Of a DNA stretch of 64,000 nucleotides, positions 1 to 12,571 are shown one piece after another. Every line of letters starts with the position of its first letter. Within the stretch, counting starts at the first letter, position 1. The notes under the pieces were generated by a model. The model did no database searches, was not told where the DNA came from, and saw only the letters and a list, made by a program, of their open reading frames with translations. Position numbers and translations under genes: made by a program. Source of the DNA: Ulota crispa (Eukaryota; Streptophyta; Bryopsida; Orthotrichales; Orthotrichaceae); assembly GCA_963920765.1 (NCBI GenBank), contig OY987251.1, forward strand, positions 9,861,219 to 9,925,218. Reading direction: 5' to 3'.

Positions 1-973
1 AATATGAATAAAAAGAATTTAATTACTGATTGGAAAACTAGTCTTAGAATTTGTCATGGAATTTGAGCTTCTTTTAGCTATTTGATTACCTTTGCCTCTC
101 TATTGCACCTTCTCAAATTTCTACTAAAGGCTACGTTTTTAGGTTTGCTACTCAATTTGAATATTGAAACCCAATTAGAAGAGAAATTGGATTTAGTTGA
201 AGTGTGAAAGTAGTCAAATGTAGATAAGCTTATAGTCTACATGGAACTCTGAAATCAATAATAAGATGAGTTTATGAGCAGCCATGAATAATAACATTGT
301 CTATGACTAGATTATCATTGTTAAATCTCCAAACGCTTAAGATATGTTTTGTTAGCTTTTAAGCGTCCCATGGGGTTAGTAGATAAGTTGTCATATAATT
401 GGCATTTTCTACCAATAAGAAGTTTTTTGGGATCTCCAATAGTCCACTAAACTTGCATTGATATGTATTTCAACTTGTTTATTGATCTTAAATGTAATAA
501 AGGTGTGAATCCATTCCAAATACAAGAAAAATACCTTGTATTATATTGACCGCAAAGGCTCTTTGAGACACTCAAGGGTTAGAGTATAATTTATTCTCTG
601 AACACCTTGACTCAATTTTAAATTTGAATTTTTGTAAAAACACTTAATGAACATCAACTTGTTGCAATCGTCTAGTATTAATCATTTAAAAAATTGTAAG
701 TTTTGAATTTTGAATTTTGGTAAGTTTGAATTATTGTCACCGATGTTCTTGCTTGAAAATTGAAACTTTTAAGTAGAATCCAGTTCAAAAGTTTTATAGA
801 ACCAATTTATAAAACTTACTTTCAAGTCTACTTTTTAAAACCACATAAGAGACAGTTGAGCAGTTGACATACTTCCAAAAAAAGTGCTAGTAGATTTACA
901 ATTTTACCTTGTCCAAGTGAAGGTGACTAGCACAAGAATCATTAGAAATTTTGGTTGATGAAAAATGCTTTTC
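1..973. other. Unassigned AT-rich DNA
   Basis: No gene, RNA or repeat boundary that I can support. Short open frames are absent or random. Confidence 0.5.
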
Positions 974-1906
974 TCAACCCCTAAATCCCTCGGGCTTTTA
1001 TTTTGTCAAAAGACACTCAAAATTGTCATTTCTATTGTAAAGAGTAAAAAAATCTGAAAATTAGTCTTTTTGCATATCTAACCATAGGATCTTGTACTAG
1101 ACTAGTATAAGAATGTGGAAACAAAAATTCAAAAACTTTGACAGCACAGTTTGCAAGATAATTGCATTCGAAGTGTAAAAGACATACTTTTTTGCACCTT
1201 GCATGACTAGACTATTTGACCTTGAACTTTTTTAACTTAAAACTTTTGCACCATAGAGTTTGGAATTCTATCTTTTTAAGGTGGGAAATTGAGTTGAGAA
1301 TCTTTGAAAAATAATCAAAACAAAAAATACTTAATTTTCATTCTTAAAAAAAACATTAGGTAGAAGAAGGTACGAGATTGAACAAAAACTTAAATTGTTA
1401 ATAACCTTGCAATGGAATTGAAACTCAATAATCCCAATAGTGAGATTGTTCTAGCAAGCAAACTTCACCCTTTCCAACAATTTCTTTTGAAAAAATGTAA
1501 ACTTGCATTCAAAAATGAAGTTTATAAGTTATTTTTTCAAGAAGATGCTTGAACTGCCTGAAAAACAAGATTGTCCATAGCTTTCTCATAAGTAGTCCAA
1601 ATAGAATGGATCAAAGCTTCAAATGTAGACAAAACTATAACCTATGAGGAAAAAAACAAAAATATATAAAATTACCAAGTTTTTGTAAATTTGTTTTGGT
1701 GCCCAATTTGCATAAATTTTTGCTTATCTAGGCATAACTTTTGCTTTTGGGCATTGATTGGAATCAAATTTATATTCCCAAAAAGCTAATGTGTTTTCCT
1801 ATCTTTAATAAAAGTTTCAAAAAATCAAGACAAAAATTGAGGCTATAGGTACCTGCCCAAAATCCCATTTGTCCCCCGAGGGGACACTCAAGGATTTAGG
1901 GGTTAA
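974..1906. mobile_element. TTAA-flanked piggyBac-like non-autonomous element, copy 1
   Basis: Left end TCAA|CCCCTAAATCCCTCGGG, right end GGATTTAGGGG|TTAA: inverted termini next to a TTAA (one side degenerate TCAA). No transposase frame. Its interior matches copy 4 (5730-6658) over most of its length. TTAA target and a CCC-leading terminus are characteristic of the piggyBac superfamily; the assignment is inferred. Confidence 0.65.
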
Positions 1907-2168
1907 AGACCAATGGGAAAGTGCAAAACTTAGTCAGTGCAAGATTGCATGGTGTTTAAGAATTAAGATAAAATGATATTGTTGCTACCTAGTAAATGTT
2001 TTTCCATCAAAACATTGTGACACATTTGGTATTTGACTCACTTAAAGTTTTGCCATTAATCCTAAAATTCCTTTGTGTTTACATGCTCAAATGGCTTGAA
2101 ATAGAACTATCTCAACCAAATGATTAGTGGATCATATTTTTGAAACTTTTTCAATAATTTAGCTGTAA

Positions 2169-2380
2169 TTACAGAAGAAAAACATGCCATAAACAACTGT
2201 CACAAATTGCCACAACTAGGTCACAAACTTACAACTGCACAAACAACTGCAGGACTAAATTGTAGTTGTGCAAATGTTGTGCAGTTGTTAGTGCAGTTGT
2301 TTGTGCAATTGTAAGGCACTTATAGTGACCTAGTCGTGGCAATTTGTAGCACTCCTTTATGGCATGTTTTTCTTCTAGTA
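2169..2380. repeat. Long imperfect palindrome (MITE)
   Basis: The left arm begins near ACAGAAGAAAAACATGCC and the right arm ends GGCATGTTTTTCTTCTAGT; further paired blocks are CACAAATTGCCAC and GTGGCAATTTGT, and ACTAGGTCAC and GTGACCTAGT. The central part is rich in CAACTGCA and GCAGTTG. No coding potential. The rest of 1907-3199 is unassigned AT-rich DNA. Confidence 0.6.
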
Positions 2381-3199
2381 TAAGATCTATTTTTTCATTT
2401 AATTACTTATAATGTACACACCCTTCAAAATTTCAGATTTCTGTAAGGGCATACTTCATTTAATCATAACACTCAAAGTAGGGACCAAACTTTTTTGAAA
2501 GCTTCTCTAAAGTGTCAATTTGGTCATCCAATATGGTATCTTTCTCTTTATGAATTTCTTGTAGAGCATATTTGTTTATATGGATCACAAATTTCATGAT
2601 CACCCAATGCTTAAAACATAGGGGACAAATTGGGAGTTGGAACTACTTTGTTGAAATTGTCATTACACTAAGAAAATTTCACTGAGGAGATTCTAATAGT
2701 AATAAATCTCAATTACAAAACCAATATGGTATCAACCTAAACTATCTTGTGGAATACTTACCAAAGTAAAACAATTCCAAGAACAAAAAGTAAAATTGAA
2801 GTTATCATGTAGTCAAAGAGGGTTGATTGCAAATTTTGTCCATCAATCAAGCCATTGTAAAGTCTAGTGTAAAGTGCTTTTGAACAATTTGTGGGCCACA
2901 CCATCCCTCAATCCATTTGTTTCTAGAATTTTTTAAATGGCGATGTTGACACCAAAGTCATAAATGTTACCATATTTCACTCAATAATCATTCAATTCCA
3001 AAAAAATTGCGTTGAATGGAAGCTTTTCAATATGAGCTCATACACCCTAATTTTCACAATTTTATCTCAAATATTTGTAATGAAAATGCTTGCCCAAATA
3101 TTCAAAAAGCCCAAAGTGGGCTTCTTAGTCCTTTGAGGGTTAAATTCTTGTAAGGATGATTGTACATTGTAGTGCCATCTTCCTTTTGAAGAGCATGAT

Positions 3200-4095
3200 T
3201 TAACCCCTAAAGGCCCAAGTGGTCCCTCGAGGGCCAAGTGGGGTTTTGGGCATGTACCTATAGCTAAACTATTTTATGTGATTTTTTGAAACTTTTATGG
3301 AAGATGGGGAATCCAAAAATCTATGTGGGCATCTAATTTTTTCTTGATTCTAACATTTATTAAAGAAATTATGCATGAATGGTGGAAAACAATAAAGAAA
3401 TGGGCAGCTCAAAAAAAATTGTGATTTTTTAAAATAAAAATTTGAAATCAATTCTTTAGATTTATTTATATGTGGGAAGCTTTGAATTATTCAATTTTGA
3501 TTGATGAGATGAAAATTATGAAAAGCTTTAATTTGCTAATAGGTATGGGACTCCCAAACCTCCATTTCTTTTGCCCCTTGTACAATTTGGTGCTTTACTT
3601 TTTTGAGCAATTTGTGTATTTTATTTTTTTTGAATTTGTTTTTTCTCAAGTTGTAGTAGACTAAGAGTCCTTGGTTTTCACCATTTGGATCAGAGTAATT
3701 TAGATTTCTAAATTTTACATAAAGCCTCCAATTTTGCCTAGTGTATATGCAAATTTCACGGCCTTATGGCATTGCAATATTTTACAAAGTATGATTCACA
3801 CCTCCAATTCATTTGAAAATTCTCCCACACATACCAAACTTGGTCTTCTACATGTGGAAAAAAAAGTTTGACTTTGCATAGAGCCATTTTTTTGATATAG
3901 GAGTGGTCAAAGGCTTATGAAATTTTTGGGCAGCAAGGAATTTTTTTTTTCACTTTAGATGTTAATATCTCACTGTGTACATCTAGAATGAGCTGATTTT
4001 TTCCCACAAGTACTTCTCATAGTCTAGGACAAGATCTAAAGTGGCAACTTTCATTGACTTTCACATAAAAAAGGACTTGGACTTTTAGGAGTTAA
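3200..4095. mobile_element. TTAA-flanked piggyBac-like element, copy 2 (inverted)
   Basis: Left TTAA|CCCCTAAAGGCCC; right ACTTTTAGGAG|TTAA. The GGGCATGTACCTATAG block near its left end is the reverse complement of the right-end block of copies 1, 4 and 9, so this copy lies in the opposite orientation. The 64-residue open frame inside it (3470-3664) is part of the repeat. Confidence 0.6.
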
Positions 4096-4554
4096 CCCTT
4101 AATCCATCAACTAACCAAAATTGTGCCAAACAACATCAGTTAATATAGTGCAATTCAGAATGAATGTTAATTTCATTGTGTTACTTGAAACGCCATAGCA
4201 TTTAATTAATTCCACCTAGTCCAAAGGGCTTGTCAAGAGAACTTGAACATTTATCAAATAGTGGCCTTCACAAATAATGACAGAGAAACCAAAGACTTAT
4301 CCATGCTTGAGTAGAGTAGTTTTAGAAAATATGCATGACATTAAATTAACTCCTAACCATAATGGCCCAATTTAGTTAGAAAATTTCTTTCATGTTTTAG
4401 GGTCAATTAAATATGGTGTGTCAAGTTAGAGCGTTAATACTGTGGCATCCAATTGCATGAAGCTCAGAAAACCCAAACCTGTTTGAAGACACTTTGCTCG
4501 TTGTTAATATTTGAAAAGTGCCAATGTTGTGAAAGGTCCTGCATAGCTAAAACA

Positions 4555-4674
4555 TTGGAATCATTGAATTTACAAAAGTTGACAAAGTTTGTGACCTAAT
4601 CTACATTATCTTATAGATTAGGTCACAATTTTTGTCACCTTTTTGTAAATTCAATCATGGTTTTCTTGTAGTGT
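4555..4674. repeat. Palindromic MITE ending in GTAGTG
   Basis: Arms ATTGAATTTACAAAA and TTTTGTAAATTCAAT flank GTGACCTAATCT and AGATTAGGTCAC. The right end TTTTCTTGTAGTG and the central arms match the element at 17615-17723, so they form one family. Confidence 0.55.
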
Positions 4675-4830
4675 ACGTGGCCTTGAATCTCGCCAATGGC
4701 TATTCAAACTATTTGGAGATATGTAACGGAGTTAAAATATCTATATAGGATTACTACATATATTCTACAAAAGATTGGAGTCCATTTGTTCACAAAAGCC
4801 CATTTAAAAAACATCCAAAGGGTCCACTTG

Positions 4831-5733
4831 TTAACCCCTAAATGTCTCTAGCACCAAACTTGGGTGTTCAAGAAACTTTGATACCTTGTTAATTGTAGAG
4901 ATTTGGATTAAATTTTCTTTCCTTTTTGGAGAAGATGCGGTTTGAAGTTAGCCTCAATGTTCAGTTTGAACATTCTCCATACTAAATTTCAATTATTTTT
5001 GACAAAAAGTAACCTACAAGCATGCTTATTGTGCATCAAAAAGTGTGATGAATGGTGTTACTAAAGAGCCTATGGCAAGTTGCCACATTGGAAAGATGGG
5101 CAACAAGCTTAGCATAAACTCAAGATTTTCATTAGGCAATTGCTTGGGCAATGAGGGCCCTCTTACTAAAATTTTATCATTTAACAAAATCTATATTTGT
5201 TTTGCGCTAATGTCACTTGGAATATTTTTGCTATACAAATTAGAATTCATTCACCATTGAACTCTCTTTCCTTCATTATGATTTTTGGTTAATAATTAGA
5301 GCTAATTTTTTTCTTTATGTTAGGTGGTAGCTCTCTAACAATTGTATTGTAGGCTCATTTGTGAAAATGTGGTCATGAATTTGGAAGGAAAACCATTAGT
5401 TTTGAACTAACAACAACAAATATTAAATCATCATAAATAATTGTTTCCCAATTTTGTACATAAAATTTGCCATTTTGCATAACAGATTTTGGGCAATTTA
5501 AAAAAAAACCTAAAATCTTGTACTTATCCAAGTTCAATCACAAAGATCTTAATATTGGCATGGTTTTTGAAGAGTTTCTATTTATAGCATCATCTAAAAA
5601 CCTTGAAGTTCAAGAACCTACAATTACAAATTTATACCAATGTTTAGTAATAATCTTAAAGATAAATTTCAAAAACTTCCAAAAAAAGCCTTCTAGAACC
5701 GAGAAAAGTACCCTCAAGCATTTAGGGGTTTAA
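4831..5733. mobile_element. TTAA-flanked element, copy 3
   Basis: Left TTAA|CCCCTAAATGTC, right GCATTTAGGGG(T)TTAA. The right TTAA is shared with the left end of copy 4. The two short open frames inside (5045-5260, 5467-5733) show no similarity to any protein I recognise. Confidence 0.55.
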
Positions 5734-6658
5734 CCCCTAAAGGACCATGGCCTTTATTTTGTCAAAAGACACTCAAAACTGCCACCTCTATGGCAAAGAG
5801 TAAAAAGGTTTGAAAATCAAGCATTTTGCATATCTGACCGTAGGATCTTGTGCTAGACTACTATAAGAATGTGTGATACAAAACTCAAGAACTTTGACTG
5901 CACAAATTGGAAGATATTTGCATTTAAAGTGTAAAAAACAACTTTTTTTGCACCTTGCTTGACTAGATTTTTTAACTTTGAACTTTTTTGACTTAAAATT
6001 TTTGCACCATAGAGTTTGGAATTCTATTTTCGCATGGTGGGAAGTTGAGTTGGGAATCTTGGGAAATTTTTTTAAAAAGAAAAACTTAATTTTCATTCTT
6101 TAAAAAAACATTAGGTAGAAGAAGGTATGAGATTGAACAAAAACTTAAATTGCTGATAACCTTGCAATGGAATTGAAACGCAATAATCCCAATGGTGAGA
6201 TTGTTCTAGAAAGCAAACTTCACCCTCTCCAATAATTTTTCTTGAAAAAATGTTAAATTTGCTTTCAAAGATGAAGTTTATAAGTTATTTTTTCAAGAAG
6301 ATGCTTGAGTTGCCCAAAAAACAAGGTTGTCCATAACTTTCTCATAACTAGTCCAAATGGAATGAATCAAAGCTTCAGAAGTAACTAAAGATATAATCTA
6401 TGAGAAAAAGAAATTAATTTTTTTTTTCAAGTTTTTACAAGGATTTTTTTGTTGCCCCTAGTCCCCAAATTTGTGCTTATTTGGGCATAACTTTTGCTCC
6501 CTGGCATCAATTGGAATAAAAATTATATTCCCCAAAAGCTAATGTGTTTTTCTAGCTTCAAAAAAAGTTTCAAAAAATTATGACAGAAATTGAGACCATA
6601 GGTACCTGCCCAAAATCACATTTGTCCCCCGAAGGAACAATGATCCTTTACGGGTTAA
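5730..6658. mobile_element. TTAA-flanked piggyBac-like element, copy 4
   Basis: Left TTAA|CCCCTAAAGGACC, right GATCCTTTACGGG|TTAA. It starts on the TTAA where copy 3 ends and is closely related in sequence to copy 1. The minus-strand open frame 5788-6096 is repeat sequence. Confidence 0.65.
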
Positions 6659-7186
6659 GAAGGCCTACTTAAAAAAACATCCTAGCTTCTTACAATCTTT
6701 TAAAAGTATGAACAGCTTGCCAAGTGTAATGCTAGAATGGACAGTAACAATCCATGCGTTCTTCAAGACGCAATGTTTGAGTACAAACTAGAGTACAATG
6801 TTGTGCGTATATGTCAATTTATAGAAAATGACATGAGAATAATTGTATCAATCACAATACAAGATCAAAGAAACAAATATTGGCTTACATCCAATCACGT
6901 GTTGTAACATCACAACCAACTACCAACAATACAACAGAATAAAATGTAGGAATTACAAAACAATAACAATTTTGGGACCAAGTTCCAAGCAACATGGCTT
7001 GCGCATTTAACTACCAATTGATGTTTGAGTTTAGCGATTGAGGGCAAGATTGGTCCATCTACAGTTTGGTTTGAACATTTGTACTCAAGGTTAGATGAGA
7101 TAGAATAATCTCCTTAAATCATGACAAATAAAATATACAATATGAAGTTAGGCAAGCACATCAAGAAGCATCATTCAAGAGGGACA

Positions 7187-7405
7187 ATGTTATATTGTGA
7201 GCACAAAATCGTGAGCCATGAGTGGTGAGCCAAAATTTTGTGAGCAAGAACTAATGACCTAAGAAACAAAAATTTCAATAGATGAAATTTTCAAATCCAC
7301 AATTATATGGCCCTATGTACATGTTTATAGGTGAAATCTAGTAACCTACCAAAAAAATTCAAGCTCGTTGCTCATGGCTCACAGATCCCCACTCACTTGA
7401 TAGTA
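7187..7405. repeat. GAGCC-family palindromic MITE, copy 1
   Basis: Left arm ATATTGTGAGCACAAA and GTGAGCCATGAGTGGTGAGC; right arm GCTCATGGCTCAC near the end. Six other copies in the window share the GGGAATGCTATATTGTGAG-like left terminus. The flanking stretch 6659-7186 is AT-rich and unassigned. Confidence 0.6.
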
Positions 7406-7414
7406 TCCCCCACC

Positions 7415-7803
7415 TTAACCCTTGAAGGACCGTTGGGTGGCTTTGGCATGCCCACATTGTAACTTCAACATTGTTAATATTGTAGCTTCAATAGTGATTT
7501 GGTTGATGGGCACCAATAGATTGCTTCTAAAAGTTTCAAAAGTCAATGGTGCATGCCAACCTCATGAAAATTACAATAAGGGCATCTTGAGACCCAAGAT
7601 TGTGATTTTAAATTTTCTCACAATTTGGGTTACCCAGAAACATGAGTATATTTGATAAGATTCTTATTTGCCTTCTATGATGGATCATGTGTTTACAGTC
7701 ACTTTAGAAAAAAAATAGATGAAAAATGACTTTTTTTAGTTTTATATATTGTTTTTTCAAGGCCAAAGGACGAAAAACGTCCTTATGGGCGTTTAGGGGT
7801 TAA
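7415..7803. mobile_element. TTAA-flanked element, copy 5 (short)
   Basis: Left TTAA|CCCTTGAAGGACCG, right GGCGTTTAGGGG|TTAA, 389 bp. The right TTAA is shared with copy 6, making a perfect palindrome around 7793-7810. The open frame 7422-7655 inside is not similar to a known protein. Confidence 0.55.
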
Positions 7804-8650
7804 CCCCTAAAGGACCATTGTCTCTTCGGGGGACGAGTTGGACTTTGGGCATGTACCTATGGCTAAACTACTTTGTGTGATTTTCTAAAACTTTTATTGA
7901 AGGTGCGCAATTCAAAGATCTACGTGGGCATCTTATTTTTTCTTCATTCCGACATTTGAAGAAGAAGTTATTCATGAATTTATGAAAATTTGGGGAGGAC
8001 TGCCCATCTGGGCAGCCCAAAAACTTCTTTAAAATTTATTTTCTTTTCAAATAAAATTTTAGAATTGGTTCTTTGGATTTTTTTATTCATGAGAAGCTTT
8101 GAATCATTCAATTTCAATCAATGGCATGAAAGTTATGAGGATTTTTTTGTTTGCGGGTAGTTATGGAATCTCTACTCTAAAATAAACTTTGAAGTCCTTT
8201 ATTTTACTCAATTTTTAATATTTTGGAAAAAAAATTTAAAAAAAGGAAGTAGATTGTTTACCACAACATTATCACCATTGGGATTACCATTTTTCATTTC
8301 CAGAATTGAGTACTTAACAATTTAGTGTTTTGACTCATTCTCTACTTCTTTTTACTTACTATTTTTTCCCATGTCTTGTAAAGTTCCAATTGATTTGAAA
8401 ATTCTCCCACACATACCTAACTTGATCTCCTACATGGAAAAAATAAAGTGGAATTTTGGGTAAAGCAATTTTTTTGTTATAAGAGTGGTCAAAAGGCTTC
8501 TAAAATTTACAAGCAGCAAGGGGAAAAACCTTTTCCCTTCACCTCTAATGTAAACATATCCCTTCTCTCCATCTAGAATGACCCAAATTTTTCCCACAAG
8601 TACCTTTTCCGATACAGTGGCTTGGACATAAAGTCATAGTCCTCACTAGG
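7800..8650. mobile_element. TTAA-flanked element, copy 6 (right end degraded)
   Basis: Begins TTAA|CCCCTAAAGGACC and shares the GGGCATGTACCTATGG block and following sequence with copy 2. I cannot place its right end exactly: similarity fades around 8600-8650 without a clear TTAA. The 8650-10687 stretch after it is unassigned AT-rich DNA with chance open frames. Confidence 0.5.
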
Positions 8651-10687
8651 GTATTTTATTTTATTTTTTGGACCAATATGTGGCGTTCTTCTAAATAGTT
8701 TTGTTTGTAGCTTGTAGGCTCCATCTCTATTTTTGGTTGAAGTTGGAGGTGGGCCCTATGCATGAGTTTTTGCAACAACATGGGATATTTGTTTTAGGCA
8801 AAAAGCATTCATTGGCCTTTTTTTGAAACATCCACATAACCACTGAAACTGCTTAATTATTGCATAGAATTAAATTAGACAATACCGTGAAAAAATTTAA
8901 ATTGTGGCATCAATTTTCAATTTGATAAGATCTTTATGAAAGCCTAAGCTACAGCGCAATTTTCATTATTGCAATTTGGCATTTTTTGAGTTTTTTTCCT
9001 ATTTTTTTTCTATAGGCTTGAAGTTAGCCTTTTTTTTGAGGCAATTGGTTCTTAAATTGTTCAAAGAAAAACATTGGTTCTCACTCAAACCCCTCCCACC
9101 CACTCAATTTTTCATTAAATCTAAAGGTGATTACATATTTGAAAAGCTTGGTAAAGGGGACAAAAAATGTATTAGAATTTGAAGAGTAGATTATTCCTAA
9201 TCCATGTTATTAATCCATGCCATATGCAATTTTGCACAAACAAGTAAGCCATATTTATTCACTTTTATCAACACCACCAATATCTTTGTGACTTTTAACC
9301 TTCTTTTAGAACTTGAAATTGTCTCAATTCAAGCAAGCTTGTTAAACATTGAGAATAGACTCATAATATAATGGTGGTAAATTGTTGATGAATTGTAGTG
9401 ATTTTAAAAGCATTTAAATCATGACAATGATTTTTTCAAATGTTTTTTTTCTAACACTTCTCCAAATTAGATTTACATCAAACTTCAACACAATTCGCTT
9501 CTTTTTAAGCTTTTCAAATATGCCATTAGTTGTAGATTTGGTAAAGTATTGATTGTAGAAGAGAATTATAGAAAAGAATTACAACTTTCTATCTAGGACT
9601 CTATAATGACAAAGTCAAAATGACACAATATGTTCCAATAAAATTGGCAACTAGTTAAAATGAAAGGAGCCATAAATTATTCATGATTCTTATAGTTTTT
9701 TATCCCCTAAAGTTGTTTGACTATGTTTCACCAAAAAACACTTAGAATGAGTTGTTATGATAATATAGGAAAAAACAAAATGAAAAATGATATTATAGTG
9801 TAATTTACCAAAGAATCTAGTAGTAGACTATTTCATTATGCTACTGTAAAAAGATGACAAATATTTGGTGCACCTATTGAGAGATTATGAAGTTTGAAGT
9901 GAGATTTTTTTTGAGGGGGGGGGAGTATTCAAATTCTAGGCAGCTTTAATTTGGGGAGCCTTTTGCACCAATTAGTTTCAGTTTTTTGCTAGTAGTTCTT
10001 TGCATTAACTTTTACAATTGAACCAATCATATGCCTGAATGTTTTCATAATATTTTGAACTAGGAAAAAAATGCTAAAATATTAGTGTAGGAAACTTGCT
10101 TCAAGAAAATTATCATACAAAGCCATTTAAAAATAAATAAAAAGCTTTCACATACAATAAGCTTTTCAAAATATGAATAGTAGAAGTTCAGATTTTAGTT
10201 AGCTTTAGAGAAAGGGAATTTGTTTTGGAAATTAGTCAAAAATTGTCACTTTGACAAGCTTGATCAACATAGGGCCACATTCACCAAAGGTGAAGTAAAG
10301 GGCAATAAGCAAAAACAATTGCTTTCATGAATTGAGGTTGGGTCAAGGTTTGACAAGTAAATAACTCTCCCCCAAATCTTTGGGCAAGATCCCAAAATTT
10401 TAAGTTGTTGTGTAAACAGTCTTGCTCGTGATGCCCCCCCCCCCAAACAATTAGAATTACACATACCATCATGACTTTTTTTCTACCAACCAAAATGGTT
10501 TGAAAATTGTTGCATTAAAAAGATACTCCTTGGGCACACATCCTCAAAGTTTTTGTGAAAATGCTTTTATGGATTTATAAGTACTAGCATGCCCCAGATT
10601 GCTATGTTGCCAAAAAATGTTATTTGGTTCTTTAGGGGTAAGTTATACAACAATGAAACATCGATTCTCTTCATTTGAATTGCTCTA

Positions 10688-10790
10688 TTCTAGGAGAATG
10701 CTATATTGAGAGCAAGGATTTTTGAGGATGTGAGCAAGGATTTGTGAGCTATGAATGAGGGTGTGAGCTATGAGCGGTGAGCCTATATTT
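10688..10790. repeat. GAGCC-family MITE, partial copy 2
   Basis: Carries the left terminus GAATGCTATATTGAGAGC and the repeated GTGAGCTATGAG motif, but the right arm is missing; the next element starts at 10797. Confidence 0.45.
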
Positions 10791-10796
10791 TTTGGA

Positions 10797-11178
10797 ATTG
10801 ATATGTGCACACTTGGGGTTTGATAAATGCACACCTTGGGGGTTAAAGTTTAGATATTTACCATCAACAAATTGAATTAGGAAAAAATTGAATTCAAATT
10901 TGGATTTAGAAACCTTGATTTAGTCTAGAACCAAAATGGAGGTTACAACTAAACAACCCCTAGTGGAAAAACTTAGCTAAGGAGCAAATTATTGCTTTTA
11001 CCCTTGTTTATAAAGAAAGCTAAACTTTTCCACTAGGTGTTGTTTAATTGCAACCTCCCTTGTAGTTTTAGACTAAATCAAGGTCTCTAAATCCAAATCT
11101 GAATTCAAAATTTCCAAATTCAACTTGTTGATAATAAATATCTACAAATTTCTCCCTAGGTGTGCATATATCAATTCT
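10797..11178. repeat. GAATTGATATGTGCACAC family palindromic MITE, copy 1
   Basis: Left terminus GAATTGATATGTGCACAC, right terminus GTGTGCATATATCAATTC; the inner arms AACTAAACAACCCCTAGTGG and CCACTAGGTGTTGTTTAATT are also inverted. A second copy is at 38610-38908 and a fragment at about 54150-54300. Confidence 0.65.
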
Positions 11179-11356
11179 TTAAATTTATGATTATATTGAA
11201 ATTGCAAATGTTCCCATTACTAGAATCTGTTGATACTAATATAAACAGGTGTATTTCAATTGTAGGTTTTCAATTATCAATCAATTGGCAATTTTTTCCA
11301 TATGGTAACAACTAGCTACAAACAAAATATTGGACTCATTATATTCATTATGATTA

Positions 11357-12566
11357 TTAACCCCTAAGTGCCCAAGGCCTTTTTTAGTTTCTAGGAATTT
11401 GTTCTAAATTGAACAAAAAGCCAACATTTTGATAAGTTGTATCAATTTTTTGATAAGTTGTATGATTTTTTTTATAAATTGGAACCATACAAATTCAAAC
11501 TAGATATGTTAAACATCACATAGGAAAAGAAAACACAACAATACCACTTATGGATTGAAAGATTATAATGTTTGATCAAGAGGGTATTAAAACTGCAAAA
11601 ATGACTTCAAGTCTTTTAATCCTCTTTTCACATGTCAAAACTAAAATGTTAGTCACTATAAAAATATGAGGTTAAAGGACATAATGTAGATAACTCCAAT
11701 CCTTTTATGGTTTTTCAAAATCTCTTTTACAAATTTTTAAAATGAATTTCTAGTGTGAAATTTTCTCCAAGATCTAGTGTATTTGAGGCTCATTTTCATG
11801 AGCTCTCAACACTAAAATGGTCAAGATTGCAATGGACACCCTCACACAAAATCTTGAATAAAAAATTCACAATCAATAATTTTCAAAATCAGGTTTTTGA
11901 CTCTAAAACTAGACTCCAAAAATAATAATTATAAAATACAAAACACTAAAAATAGTAGCTTAGTTAGGTTTTATTGAACTTTGAAATATTGTTGGCATAA
12001 CCATTGCATGTGGTGTATTGTAGCTCTTGTAATTAAATTTTGAATTAAGGCCCAATGATAATAGGGTAAATTGCATGTAGTAAATTTGACCATAATGACT
12101 AACATTTGTGTGCACTCATTCTTTGCCTGGTACTCCCGTTGCCAAGTTAGTGAGCAAGCCTCACAAGTTGCATATTGGCAAAAAACCTTAATGTGACAGT
12201 GCTAATTGGCAACATTGCTTGTTGAACGTCAATCCCCTCTAGCAATGTGAATTGCCATGTGAAGTGTGATGTGGCAACTAGGGCAAGTAGGAGGGCTGTG
12301 ATTTGGCTATTAAATTTGTTTTTCACCTATTTTTTTCTTTAGTCCAATTGCCAAAGCCCATTGCTTGGTGCCATCTGGCACTAAATCGCCTAAAAAAAGG
12401 GTTGGATAGGAGTGTTAACATTAGTAGCACACATCATTAGGGTTTAGTCCTCTGTTCATCCAAAATAGTATGTTCAGTATTCATCCTAGTAATTAGGTTA
12501 GAGTCTAAAACATTATAAGCAGCTTGCTAGCACCAAAATGTGGTGCCTTGGGCATTTAGGGGTTAA
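11357..12566. mobile_element. TTAA-flanked element, copy 7
   Basis: Left TTAA|CCCCTAAGTGCCCAAGG, right CCTTGGGCATTTAGGGG|TTAA: 17-bp near-perfect terminal inverted repeats, 1,210 bp. The first 650 bp resemble copy 8 (20375-21025); the remainder suggests a second insertion inside. No transposase. Confidence 0.7.
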
Positions 12567-12571
12567 ACAAA

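Noticed and set aside
3470..10493. Several 60-100 residue open frames on both strands upstream of the dynein gene
   Set aside because: They lie in TTAA elements, palindromes or AT-rich DNA, have low-complexity composition and no similarity to any protein I know.
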